Shown here piece by piece: positions 8,314 to 15,738 of a DNA stretch of 23,264 bases (position 1 is the stretch's first letter; every line of letters begins with the position of its first letter). The DNA lies in the IMG/VR virus record IMGVR_UViG_3300021379_002006, positions 1 to 23,264 of that record; one strand, 5' to 3'. The position numbers and the translations under genes are program-made. A model generated the notes under the pieces. It saw only the letters and a list, made by a program, of their open reading frames with translations, did no database searches and had not been told where the DNA came from. This stretch comes from a virus.

Positions 8314-9098
8314 TGCTTACCTCCAGGTTCTGATATTTTTCCAAGATATGGATCATAATTTGTTATTACTTCTATTCCAATATTAGCACCATTTGTTTTC
8401 CAAAAGTTAGAAATGCCTTGATAAGAATTCTTATGGAACATATCAATATGATCTGGATGAATTGATGATCCAAGATCAAGTTTATATAGAAGTAATGGAG
8501 AAGCATATGTTGCTCCAGAATTGTATATCAAATCATCTGCAACTGGCCTAGGTTTTACTCCATTATCCAGTTTATACTTGTCATCTCTTACATGATTATT
8601 AATTATTTTTTGAGCATGATGCCTAGTAATAACATAACATGCGGTTGAAAAATCATTAACAAATCTATTATGAATTGGAACAACAATATCACCAGTACAA
8701 ATGATGGCAAGTTGAAGAACGTCCCATGCATAAGGTGCTCTAGAAATAAAATCTTGCCAGGTAAAATTCCAATAATGTACTGTCTCTAAACTACAATCAT
8801 CTTCCATGATAATTGCATATGGTGTATCTGATGTTTCATACCAATGTTTAATTGCTTTAATGTGAGATGTAACACATCCAATCTCACCTGATGTCATCAT
8901 ATCAGGATACTTTCCCTTAATAACATCACTTAAATCATCTTCTCTACCATCGTAGGCAGAAATGCGAGTATAATTCTCAATTTCCCAATACTTAAATTGG
9001 TCTTCCATATACTCTTTTCTTTCTGGTTGACCATCAAGATTTAAGTAATATATTGGACCAAAATTTTTTAATTTATAAGATGACTTATTTTTATCCAT
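8310..9098 (-). CDS. Glycosyltransferase family 25 (LPS-type)
   Basis: This is a 262-residue protein. Family 25 marks are in order: YYLNLDGQPERKEYM near residue 17, GEIGCVTSHIKAI near 72, IIMEDDC near 96 (the DxD-like nucleotide-sugar/metal site), CYVITRHHAQKII near 153 and VADDLIY near 186. Such enzymes transfer hexoses, often galactose, to LPS or other glycans in the cytoplasm. It lies between another glycosyltransferase (eight-base overlap) and heme oxygenase (four-base overlap). The acceptor and donor cannot be told from sequence. Confidence 0.88.
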   Translation of the reverse strand: MDKNKSSYKLKNFGPIYYLNLDGQPERKEYMEDQFKYWEIENYTRISAYDGREDDLSDVIKGKYPDMMTSGEIGCVTSHIKAIKHWYETSDTPYAIIMEDDCSLETVHYWNFTWQDFISRAPYAWDVLQLAIICTGDIVVPIHNRFVNDFSTACYVITRHHAQKIINNHVRDDKYKLDNGVKPRPVADDLIYNSGATYASPLLLYKLDLGSSIHPDHIDMFHKNSYQGISNFWKTNGANIGIEVITNYDPYLGKISEPGGKQ

Positions 9099-9906
9099 TG
9101 TATTTTTCCAAATAATCTTGTGAAGTATAATATTTTTTTAATTCAGACTCTGACATAGTTTGAATAGAATTCCATAATTGCCAGTTAGATCTAAAATTTG
9201 GGTTGTTTGGAGATGAATTTGAAGATCTTGAATGCTCCAGATGATAAATTTTATTATCTAATCTTAACACATTATATCCCAATTTGACAAATCTATAATA
9301 TCTTTCTTTATCTTCTGGACCATATGCTAAGAAATTTTCATTTTCCATTCCACCTTCAACATAAGAAGATTTTTTGAAAAATTGACAGAATCCAAAATCA
9401 GATTGCTCCATAAAAGATTTAGATTCTAAAATTTTAAAATCAAACTCATTTGTTAAAAATTCAGAAACTAATTTATTATCTGCATTTACTTTAACCTGAT
9501 AAATTCCCTTTCCATATGGATAAACAACATCTGCATCAGATAGCAAATAATTTACGGAATTAACATAAGAAGAAACTGGTAACAACACATCACAATCATA
9601 ATTAACTACAACTTTAGTATCAGACAAATCTATCATTTCATTGATACACTTCATCCTATGAAATAAATCATCTTCTGATTTCTCAAAAATGTGATTTATG
9701 TTTGGTTCTTCTCCCAGGAATTCTTTAATTTGTGGTAGTGCATAATTAGAAAATACGGACTCAGAATCAATCTCTTTGATGATTACATTTGTATCAAAGT
9801 TAGATAAAATATAACACATTGAAGTAATTATATTTCTGAGTCTATCATTACTTTCTAGTCTAATTGGAATTAAAAAAGTGCAATCTGTTAAATTCAATTT
9901 TGACAT
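9091..9906 (-). CDS. GT-A glycosyltransferase, galactosyltransferase-like C-terminus
   Basis: This is a 271-residue protein. The N-terminus LTDCTFLIPIRLESNDRL is a GT-A nucleotide-binding start. VVNYDCDVLLP near residue 98 supplies the DxD motif. ENENFLAYGPEDKERYYR near residue 186 resembles the acceptor-site GGxxEDxD element of GT7/GT27-type galactosyl and GalNAc transferases, followed by IYHLEHSRS. It is soluble and has no membrane segment. The start overlaps the GT61 gene by 13 bases. The sugar specificity is an inference. Confidence 0.8.
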   Translation of the reverse strand: MSKLNLTDCTFLIPIRLESNDRLRNIITSMCYILSNFDTNVIIKEIDSESVFSNYALPQIKEFLGEEPNINHIFEKSEDDLFHRMKCINEMIDLSDTKVVVNYDCDVLLPVSSYVNSVNYLLSDADVVYPYGKGIYQVKVNADNKLVSEFLTNEFDFKILESKSFMEQSDFGFCQFFKKSSYVEGGMENENFLAYGPEDKERYYRFVKLGYNVLRLDNKIYHLEHSRSSNSSPNNPNFRSNWQLWNSIQTMSESELKKYYTSQDYLEKYNG

Positions 9907-10859
9907 ACAATTTCTTCGATCATTTTTGCGGTTTTAATTGGGTCTTCAAAAGTAAAGTTTCTTTTATTATAATCGGTAAGTTTTTGTGATTTTAAATAAT
10001 ATGAATTGCTATTCATAATAGTATCATGGGCAGCATAATTTGGAAATATGTATTTTATTTCAGGAACTAAGTATATTATTTTTTCGGGAACATTATTACA
10101 CATCATCAGATTGTGAAATGCACTACCCATACATCCAGAAATATATTTTGCATTAGATAGTATTTTTATTTGATCTCCTATGGAATACTTTTCTAAGTGA
10201 ATTCTCACCCATCCATATTCTTGCAATTTACTTTCCAATAATTCTTCACCATAATTTACCCTATGTGTTTTTGGTAAACTACTTCTAGATAAGTAAACCT
10301 TTTCTGGAATATCAGTAAGTTTTGATTCCTGATAATTAGAATATCTTCTCAGAGTTTCAATATGTTCTCTCACAAGATAGTGAAAATTTACCATTGTAGG
10401 AACTGGGAGATATAATTTATCTACAATTAAATTTTCTGTAAATGGAATTATATTATATTTTTCAAAAATGGGAATTCCCTTTAACCATTCCAAAGATTTA
10501 GTATGTTCAAATCGTATTATTAAATTTCTTGTCTGAACATCACCAGAAAAAATATTATACATTCTAGCAAGACTCTCAGTTAAAAAGTGTCCCCAATGAC
10601 TAGAATGGAAAAAATTTATATAATACGCATCTTCAATTTTTTTATTTACTGTTACTTTTTGTGGTGTAGGATATACTTGCGTTTTTTTCCAATCTATACT
10701 AGATCTTCTCAATGGAGAAAAATCAATCAGATTATTATTTCTATCAAAACAAGAGTCTTTAGTAATAATAGCATTATCAAAAACTTCCAAGGTTGAAAAG
10801 TCACCCCTGGAAGTTTCCATTTCCCAGTAATCCAATATTTCAGTTTTAGTATATAACAC
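9894..10859 (-). CDS. Glycosyltransferase family 61 (DUF563-like)
   Basis: This is a 321-residue protein. Family motifs are YYINFFHSSHWGHFLTESLAR (near residue 79, the H-x-x-x-GHFL-x-E element), KVYLSRSS and YGEELLESKLQEYGW, EKYSIGDQIKILSNAKYISG, then the conserved GSAFHNLMMC. The initiator is GTG at 10859, joined to the previous stop as TAGTG. It sits mid-operon among glycan genes. GT61 enzymes add pentose or hexosamine residues to varied glycans; the specificity here is unknown. Confidence 0.85.
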   Translation of the reverse strand: MLYTKTEILDYWEMETSRGDFSTLEVFDNAIITKDSCFDRNNNLIDFSPLRRSSIDWKKTQVYPTPQKVTVNKKIEDAYYINFFHSSHWGHFLTESLARMYNIFSGDVQTRNLIIRFEHTKSLEWLKGIPIFEKYNIIPFTENLIVDKLYLPVPTMVNFHYLVREHIETLRRYSNYQESKLTDIPEKVYLSRSSLPKTHRVNYGEELLESKLQEYGWVRIHLEKYSIGDQIKILSNAKYISGCMGSAFHNLMMCNNVPEKIIYLVPEIKYIFPNYAAHDTIMNSNSYYLKSQKLTDYNKRNFTFEDPIKTAKMIEEIVCQN

Positions 10860-11425
10860 TATTCTTTCGTAATAACTACAGCGAGGTCATCATATCTATT
10901 TCTAATTGACCTGAGATCATATTCTTTCACATTAAAAATTTTGAGATCTTCACAAAAATCTTTAATGTCTGATACCCAATCAAAACTTTGTACATCTTCT
11001 AAAATAAGAATTCCTTTTTTGACCAACTTTGGATAATAAATTTCTATTGCCTTTTTCATATCATCAAGTTTATGAGAACCATCATCTATCACTATTGAAA
11101 ATTTATTTTTTATTGATGATATTGTTTCTTTATTATATGCATCACCAAAAATAATTTTAACTCTATCTAATGATATATTATTAAATCTATTGGAAGCATT
11201 ATTATCTATTCCATATATTTTAGCATTAGGAAAATATTTCTGCCATAGAATTAATGAATCTCCTTCTCTAGTACCAATTTCCAATACATTGGTTTTTTTA
11301 TTCTGAAATGGTAAAAAAAGTTCATCATATAAATGAGGAACATAAGAATGACCTGTTGATTTATCAGTTTTAGTCAGTTTAAATTCATTTATGATTGATA
11401 ATAGTTGTGATTTATTTCCATCCAT
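10859..11425 (-). CDS. Class I SAM-dependent methyltransferase of a glycan cluster
   Basis: This is a 188-residue protein. Motif I is NVLEIGTREGDSL (about residues 39-51), motif II ends in IYGIDNN, motif IV is IVIDDGSHKLDD, and LVKKGILILEDVQ is the post-IV strand. The early DKSTGHSYVPHLYDELF segment resembles the sugar O-methyltransferases of the MycE/family-24 kind. It may methylate a hexose or fucose hydroxyl. The ATG at 11425 overlaps the sulfotransferase stop by 14 bases and has GAGG nine bases upstream. The target is inferred from the neighbours. Confidence 0.82.
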   Translation of the reverse strand: MDGNKSQLLSIINEFKLTKTDKSTGHSYVPHLYDELFLPFQNKKTNVLEIGTREGDSLILWQKYFPNAKIYGIDNNASNRFNNISLDRVKIIFGDAYNKETISSIKNKFSIVIDDGSHKLDDMKKAIEIYYPKLVKKGILILEDVQSFDWVSDIKDFCEDLKIFNVKEYDLRSIRNRYDDLAVVITKE

Positions 11426-12086
11426 TCGTGTAATCCTCTTTGTAAATTTCTTTCACTTTTTCAATTTGATGATCAGTTAATTTAATCTTAGAATCTTTTT
11501 GATTTCTACAATGTATTGTAGGAAGAGATATTTTCCATTTTTCTTCTAAGTATGTTTTTAAACTCATATCAATTTCTGTTATATCAAAAACATGATCATA
11601 ATAATTTATATCTGTTCCATAATGTGAAGTTTGAGGAATAAAATGATACCAAAGATATTTCACTCCGGACTCTCTTTGAGAATAGTGAACTTTTTCATGA
11701 TCTTCTAGTATGGAATAAAAATTCTCTAGAAAATTGTCCAGATAATCATAATTAACTTCACCATTTACCAATGCTTCTGGTATATTTTTTTCTCTTAAAA
11801 TTTTATCGGTATAACAACTAACAAATCGATCTACTGGATCTCTTTTGATACAGATTTTTTCTCCTTCAACTTCTTTAAACAAAGAAAAATCATATCCAAA
11901 TTCTTCAATGGAGTTATAAGTCAAAGTAGACTCTGAAATATATCCATTATCTTTGTATTCGACAAGATAATCTAAATTTTTATATTCAGTTCCAGCATAT
12001 GAAATCCATGTTCTCAAAGTTGAACCACCAACTTTTGGACACTCATAAATTGAAAAGTTATTATTTTGATCTGTAAAAATAGCCAT
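11412..12086 (-). CDS. PAPS-dependent carbohydrate sulfotransferase
   Basis: This is a 224-residue protein from the chosen start. PKVGGSTLR at residues 17-25 is the 5'-phosphosulfate-binding loop (normally PKxGGTxL/WLR). CIKRDPVDRFVSCY at 79-92 is the 3'-phosphate-binding strand and helix. Both mark Sulfotransfer_2-type enzymes, which move sulfate from PAPS to a sugar hydroxyl. I chose the ATG at 12086, which joins the fucosyltransferase stop as TAATG and has GGAG nine bases before it; an in-frame ATG at 12101 lacks such support. The substrate is probably a glycan made by the neighbouring genes. Confidence 0.87.
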   Translation of the reverse strand: MAIFTDQNNNFSIYECPKVGGSTLRTWISYAGTEYKNLDYLVEYKDNGYISESTLTYNSIEEFGYDFSLFKEVEGEKICIKRDPVDRFVSCYTDKILREKNIPEALVNGEVNYDYLDNFLENFYSILEDHEKVHYSQRESGVKYLWYHFIPQTSHYGTDINYYDHVFDITEIDMSLKTYLEEKWKISLPTIHCRNQKDSKIKLTDHQIEKVKEIYKEDYTNGWK

Positions 12087-12880
12087 TAAATTTTTCTCCA
12101 ACGAGTAGGAATAATATCTTCTGTATTGTGATGTTTAGTATATCCACCATCTCCAAACCATTTTTTAGGTGCGATTACAGTAGGGTTTTCATTTTTACTT
12201 AACCATGCACCCCACCAAGAAAATGATGAATTTGCTATTATATAATCTGAACATAAACTCATTAGACATAGATCAATTCTATTATCTTTAGATTCGGAAA
12301 TTAAAAATCTATCAGAAGAAAATAGTTCTTGACTTTTACACCAAGAAATATCATCTGTAAAAATTATAACATTTCTGTCCGAATCAAAATTAGATAATGC
12401 AGACTCATAATATTCTATTGTTTGTGGTGGATGTTCATTTGATTTAGTTAGATAATCTGTCCGTCTAACATGCAAAGAAATAGGTTTTTCAATAGTATTA
12501 ATCATTTCTATACAAGGTTCAAAAATTTCATCAACAAACTCAAAATCAATTAGTAAATTTTCTCTAATATGCGAAAAGTATTTTTCAGTCTGAAAGTATC
12601 CTACTACATCCAAGTTAGATTCTGATAGATTGAAAAATGAATTATCAAAATTAAATTTAGTTTCTTGTATAATTTTATTAGATTTTTGAACTCCTTTATT
12701 TTTTAAAGTCGACATCTTAAAGGTATCAAATAATTGATGATCCGACCATGGATTTGAAAAATTGCTTTCTGGTATACAATATTCAAAACCATTCTTTTCA
12801 GCAATTCCTTTTAATGCTGAATATTGAAACATTTGATTACCAAGTCTACCAATTCTTCCCAAATTATTAAACGACAACAT
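12086..12880 (-). CDS. Alpha-1,2-fucosyltransferase family (GT11)
   Basis: This is a 264-residue protein from the ATG at 12880. Family signatures are GRLGNQMFQYSALKGIA (residues 11-27), SLHVRRTDYL (135-144, GDP-fucose-binding), VIIFTDDISWC, and the C-terminal SDYIIANSSFSWWGAWLS followed by VIAPKKWFG. It moves L-fucose from GDP-fucose to a sugar acceptor. An upstream ATG at 12928 would add 16 residues lying within the fucose-synthase gene; homologues begin near MLSFNNLG, so the shorter form is preferred. It directly follows the two GDP-fucose synthesis genes, which fits a phage-encoded make-and-use fucose route. Confidence 0.9.
   Translation of the reverse strand: MLSFNNLGRIGRLGNQMFQYSALKGIAEKNGFEYCIPESNFSNPWSDHQLFDTFKMSTLKNKGVQKSNKIIQETKFNFDNSFFNLSESNLDVVGYFQTEKYFSHIRENLLIDFEFVDEIFEPCIEMINTIEKPISLHVRRTDYLTKSNEHPPQTIEYYESALSNFDSDRNVIIFTDDISWCKSQELFSSDRFLISESKDNRIDLCLMSLCSDYIIANSSFSWWGAWLSKNENPTVIAPKKWFGDGGYTKHHNTEDIIPTRWRKI
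12096..12099 (-). promoter_or_regulatory. Ribosome binding site GGAG fixing the sulfotransferase start
   Basis: The minus strand reads TTGGAGAAAAATTTAATG. The GGAG is nine bases before the ATG at 12086, favouring that start over the upstream ATG at 12101. Confidence 0.55.
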
Positions 12881-13799
12881 TGTCTCTATACCATTCATAA
12901 GTTTTTTCAATTCCAGAATAAAGTTCAATATTTGGTTTCCAACTTAAAGAACTTATTTTTTCAATATTTAGAACCTTTCTTGGAGTTCCATTTGGTTTTA
13001 ATTCATTCCAAATAATTTCACCTTTAAATTCAACAACATCAGAAATAATTTCAGCAAGTTCTTTAATCGTCACATCTACACCAGTACCAACATTAAGTGG
13101 TTCTTCACCATTATAATCTCTCATACAAGTAAAACATGCTTCTGCTAAATCATCCACATGTAAAAATTCTCTACGAGGTGTGCCATCACCCCAACATTGA
13201 ACATAAGGAAATTCTTTTATCTTTGCATCATGAAACTTTGCAATCATTGCAGGAAGAACATGAGAAGACTCGTGATCAAAGTTATCATTGGGTCCGTATA
13301 AATTTGTCGGCATCAATGAGATGGCATTGAATCCGTATTGCTTTCGGTATGCTTGACACATCTTGATACCAGCAATTTTAGCAATAGCATAAGCATCATT
13401 GGTAGGTTCAAGTGAACCAGTCATCAAATATTCTTCTTTAATTGGTTGCTGACACATCTTTGGGTAGATGCAAGAAGAACCAAGAAATAAAAGTTTTCTT
13501 ACACCAAATTTTCTAGCGGTATCAATAATATTTGATTGGATCATCAAATTGTCATAGATGAAATGTGCTGGGTAATCTTTATTTGCACCAATACCACCCA
13601 CCTTTGCTGCTGCCAGATAAACATACTCAGGTTCATTAATCCTAAAGAATCGTTCGACATCTTCTTGCCTCCTCAGATCCCAATGAGATGATGGGGACGA
13701 AAGGATGTTAGTGTATCCTTTCATATGGAGCATACGAACGATTGCTGAACCAACAAGACCAGTATTTCCAGCAACGTAAATCTTACTAGTAGTGTTCAT
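12867..13799 (-). CDS. fcl: GDP-L-fucose synthase
   Basis: This is a 310-residue protein from the ATG at 13799. It is an extended short-chain dehydrogenase. The NADPH-binding [10 protein letters not shown] lies at the N-terminus, [10 protein letters not shown] holds the catalytic Ser, and [12 protein letters not shown] holds the Tyr-x-x-x-Lys pair. It epimerises and reduces GDP-4-keto-6-deoxy-mannose to GDP-L-fucose. The [11 protein letters not shown] start matches the family; an ATG 18 bases upstream (13817) is possible. It overlaps gmd by 14 bases. Base composition is visibly less AT-rich than in the glycosyltransferases that follow. Confidence 0.93.
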   Translation of the reverse strand: MNTTSKIYVAGNTGLVGSAIVRMLHMKGYTNILSSPSSHWDLRRQEDVERFFRINEPEYVYLAAAKVGGIGANKDYPAHFIYDNLMIQSNIIDTARKFGVRKLLFLGSSCIYPKMCQQPIKEEYLMTGSLEPTNDAYAIAKIAGIKMCQAYRKQYGFNAISLMPTNLYGPNDNFDHESSHVLPAMIAKFHDAKIKEFPYVQCWGDGTPRREFLHVDDLAEACFTCMRDYNGEEPLNVGTGVDVTIKELAEIISDVVEFKGEIIWNELKPNGTPRKVLNIEKISSLSWKPNIELYSGIEKTYEWYRDNVVV

Positions 13800-14790
13800 T
13801 TTTACACATATCCTCAACTAATTTTATAAATGATGTTTTTGGCTCCCAACCAAGTTTTTCTTTTGCTTTAGATGGATCTCCTAAAAGAGTATCAACTTCT
13901 GTTGGTCTGTAATATTTTGGATCTACGGCAATGAGTGTCTTTTTGGTTTTTTTGTCCATTCCAATTTCATCTTCACCCTTACCATACCATTCAATTTCAA
14001 ATCCAAAGTATGGTGCTGCTAATTCAACAAATTCTCTAACAGAATATTGCTTACCTGTAGCAATTACATAATCATCTGGGGTTTCTTGCTGCAACATTAA
14101 CCACATTGCTTCAACAAAATCTCTAGCATGTCCCCAATCTCTTCTTGCATTTAGATTTCCAAGATAAATGAGTTTTTGCTTTCCTTCAGAAATTGCTTTA
14201 AGCCCTCTTGTGATTTTTCTTGTAACAAAAGTCTCCCCACGGCGAGGAGATTCGTGATTAAAAAGAATCCCCGTGCAAGCATAAAGACCATATGCCTCAC
14301 GATAATTTTTAGTGATCCAGTAACCATATACTTTAGCACAACCATATGGTGAACGAGGATAAAAAGGAGTTGTCTCTTTCTGAGGAATCTCATGAACCTT
14401 ACCAAACATCTCTGATGTTGATGCCTGATAGATTCTAGTTTTTTCTTCCATACCAAGAAGACGGACTGCTTCAAGAACACGCAAAGTTCCCAAAGCATCC
14501 GTTTGTCCTGTATATTCAGGCATCTCAAAAGATACCTTTACGTGACTCTGGGCACCAAGATTATAAATCTCATCAGGTTGAACTTGCTGAATGACTCTTA
14601 CAAGATTGGTAGAATCGGTAAGGTCACCGTAATGGAGAGTAATAGAATCATAGATATGGTCAATGCGATGAGTATTAATAAGGGATGCTCTTCGGACAAT
14701 GCCATGAACTTTGTAACCCTTTTCAAGTAATAATTCTGCGAGATACGACCCATCTTGTCCTGTAATTCCTGTAATTAGTGCGGTTTTCAT
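13786..14790 (-). CDS. gmd: GDP-mannose 4,6-dehydratase
   Basis: This is a 334-residue protein, in the normal range. It starts with the NADP-binding [19 protein letters not shown]. Next come [10 protein letters not shown] with the catalytic Thr/Ser and Glu, and [15 protein letters not shown] with Tyr-x-x-x-Lys. [19 protein letters not shown] follows, a hallmark of the enzyme. It converts GDP-D-mannose to GDP-4-keto-6-deoxy-D-mannose, the substrate of the next gene. It begins ten bases after the cupin stop. The GDP-mannose must come from the host, since no guanylyltransferase is seen here. Confidence 0.95.
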   Translation of the reverse strand: MKTALITGITGQDGSYLAELLLEKGYKVHGIVRRASLINTHRIDHIYDSITLHYGDLTDSTNLVRVIQQVQPDEIYNLGAQSHVKVSFEMPEYTGQTDALGTLRVLEAVRLLGMEEKTRIYQASTSEMFGKVHEIPQKETTPFYPRSPYGCAKVYGYWITKNYREAYGLYACTGILFNHESPRRGETFVTRKITRGLKAISEGKQKLIYLGNLNARRDWGHARDFVEAMWLMLQQETPDDYVIATGKQYSVREFVELAAPYFGFEIEWYGKGEDEIGMDKKTKKTLIAVDPKYYRPTEVDTLLGDPSKAKEKLGWEPKTSFIKLVEDMCKNEHY

Positions 14791-14800
14791 AAAAAATCAA

Positions 14801-15148
14801 TCAATTTGTTATTCTACCATAGTCATCTTCCAATCTAACAATATCATCTTCTACGCATTTTTCTCCAATTTGAATTTCTATAATTGTAATCCCCAAATCT
14901 CCACCCTTAATTCTATGATTAATTGTTCTTGGGACAAATATAAAATCTCCTACTTTGACATTTTTAATATTATCTCCAATAAATACCTCTCCATCACCTT
15001 GAACAACTGTCCAATATTCATTTCGATATTCGTGAAATTGTAATGAAAATTGACTATTTGGATTGACGTATAGTCTTTTACATTTGTAATTTATTGTTTC
15101 TGCAAAAACTTCTTCATACCATCCCCATGGTTTACTGATCCTTTCCAT
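14801..15148 (-). CDS. Stand-alone cupin of the mannose-6-phosphate isomerase type
   Basis: This is a 115-residue single-domain cupin matching the C-terminal half of ManC/type II phosphomannose isomerase. The signature elements are KPWGWYEEVF, the metal-binding SLQFHEYRNEYWTVVQGDGEV (in pieces), FVPRTINHRI and IEIQIGEKCVEDDIVRLEDDYGR. It would interconvert fructose-6-P and mannose-6-P and feed the GDP-mannose pool. It heads the glycan operon directly downstream of a terminator. The guanylyltransferase half is absent, so it does only the isomerase step, if active. Confidence 0.88.
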   Translation of the reverse strand: MERISKPWGWYEEVFAETINYKCKRLYVNPNSQFSLQFHEYRNEYWTVVQGDGEVFIGDNIKNVKVGDFIFVPRTINHRIKGGDLGITIIEIQIGEKCVEDDIVRLEDDYGRITN

Positions 15149-15154
15149 AATTTT

Positions 15155-15183
15155 TTCATAAACTATCCATATTAATTTATAAT
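15155..15183 (+). promoter_or_regulatory. Possible plus-strand sigma-70-like promoter
   Basis: On the plus strand TTCATA (15155-15160) is followed after 17 bases by a perfect TATAAT (15178-15183). Transcription would start near 15190 and read through the CRISPR-repeat-like hairpin. The site is AT-rich, so a chance match is possible. Confidence 0.3.
15174..15181 (-). promoter_or_regulatory. Candidate late-type promoter for the glycan operon
   Basis: The minus strand reads TATAAATT, one base off TATAAATA, 25 bases before the cupin ATG at 15148. It lies just past the terminator at 15187-15209, where a promoter for the operon is expected. No good -35 box accompanies it. Confidence 0.35.
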
Positions 15184-15186
15184 AAA

Positions 15187-15209
15187 AAAAGCGGGATAAA
15201 CCCGCTTTT
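15187..15209 (-). terminator. Rho-independent terminator, possibly bidirectional
   Basis: A perfect nine-base stem (AAAAGCGGG with CCCGCTTTT) encloses a five-base loop. On the minus strand it is followed by a T-tract (TTTTTTTATT). It ends the unit of the 71-residue gene before the glycan operon. Confidence 0.88.
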
Positions 15210-15226
15210 GATTTTCAGGCTCGCCA

Positions 15227-15263
15227 CCAATTCTTTAACTGGAAATTGGAAACCAGTTGAAAC
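15227..15263 (+). repeat. Solitary CRISPR-repeat-like 37-base hairpin
   Basis: A single 37-base sequence ends in GTTGAAAC, the style of 3' handle common to cyanobacterial CRISPR repeats. It forms a nine-base-pair stem (15234-15242 with 15253-15261) with a ten-base loop. One pair is U-G on the plus strand and would be an A-C mismatch on the minus strand. No second copy and no array are seen. Repeat identity is unproven; it may be an unrelated RNA hairpin. Confidence 0.35.
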
Positions 15264-15281
15264 AGGGTCAAATTTGACTCC

Positions 15282-15356
15282 ACCAGTACTTTTAAAGTCT
15301 ATCCGTGACTAAGGGGGTTTGCTCCCGACCAGTACTTTTAAAGTCTCTCCGTGACT
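15282..15356. repeat. 29-base direct repeat, two copies
   Basis: Copies at 15282-15310 and 15328-15356 differ at one base. Each contains accagtacttttaaagtct followed by ccgtgact. Within each, ACTTTTAAAGT is a near-perfect dyad, suggesting a protein-binding site. The second copy abuts the stop codon of the 71-residue gene. Confidence 0.75.
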
Positions 15357-15571
15357 TATACAACCTCGACAGTTTCAAGATCTTGATAGACATATTCCAT
15401 CAAGATTTCATAATCATCCATAGGATCACCAGAAAATACTACACCTTCGTTTTCATAGTAGCGGCGAACCTTTTTGTAGAGTTTTGGATTCTTTACATCA
15501 AGGTAGAATTCGCCATTTGCTGCACTGCGAAGAGTGGAAACGTCTTTCTTAAATTTTGCTGTAAGAGTCAT
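15356..15571 (-). CDS. Small soluble protein, unknown function
   Basis: This is a 71-residue protein starting MTLTAKFKKDVSTL and ending YQDLETVEVV. It is basic in the N-terminal half (KLYKKVRRYYENEG) and acidic at the C-terminus. I chose the ATG at 15571 because a strong promoter lies at 15594-15622. The alternative ATG at 15622 would lie upstream of the promoter's transcription start. The gene follows tRNA-Ile and is closed by the terminator at 15187-15209. No family recognised. Confidence 0.7.
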   Translation of the reverse strand: MTLTAKFKKDVSTLRSAANGEFYLDVKNPKLYKKVRRYYENEGVVFSGDPMDDYEILMEYVYQDLETVEVV

Positions 15572-15593
15572 TGTTTTGATTGTTGACCTTAGT

Positions 15594-15622
15594 ATTATAA
15601 AGGTTTGACTTGAAGAAGTCAA
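15594..15622 (-). promoter_or_regulatory. Sigma-70-type promoter with overlapping dyad
   Basis: On the minus strand TTGACT (15617-15622), a 17-base spacer and TATAAT (15594-15599) precede the 71-residue gene. The inverted repeat TTGACTT/AAGTCAA (15605-15611 and 15616-15622) covers the -35 box, as a repressor operator would. Confidence 0.75.
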
Positions 15623-15623
15623 G

Positions 15624-15695
15624 TAGGACTGTCGGGAATTGAACCCGATTCAGCCGCTTATAAGGCGACGGCCTTAACCAATAGGCGACAGTCCC
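15624..15695 (-). tRNA. tRNA-Ile(UAU)
   Basis: All four arms fold: acceptor GGGACTG with CAGTCCT (G-U at the end), D arm GCCT/AGGC, anticodon stem GTCGC/GCGGC with loop CTTATAA, and T arm TCGGG/CCCGA. The anticodon UAU reads AUA. The discriminator is A. CCA is not encoded. Confidence 0.9.
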
Positions 15696-15709
15696 ATAAG
15701 ACCAAATCA

Positions 15710-15738
15710 ATTATAGAGGATTTGGAACTCTTTGTCAA
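15710..15738 (-). promoter_or_regulatory. Sigma-70-type promoter for tRNA-Ile
   Basis: The minus strand has TTGACA (15733-15738), a 17-base spacer and TATAAT (15710-15715), both perfect boxes. It starts directly after the stop codon of the antitoxin-like gene and is about 15 bases from the tRNA 5' end. Confidence 0.85.

Noticed and set aside
14151-14528. Minus-strand frame of 125 codons inside gmd
   Set aside because: It is an out-of-frame reading of a strongly recognisable gene.
7612-15148. Prophage or bacterial chromosome origin of the sugar cluster
   Set aside because: It is flanked by phage virion genes and phage tRNAs on the same strand, and no integrase or attachment repeat is seen.
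15227-15356. A CRISPR array
   Set aside because: The 37-base element occurs once and the two 29-base repeats are unrelated to it and flank only 17 bases.
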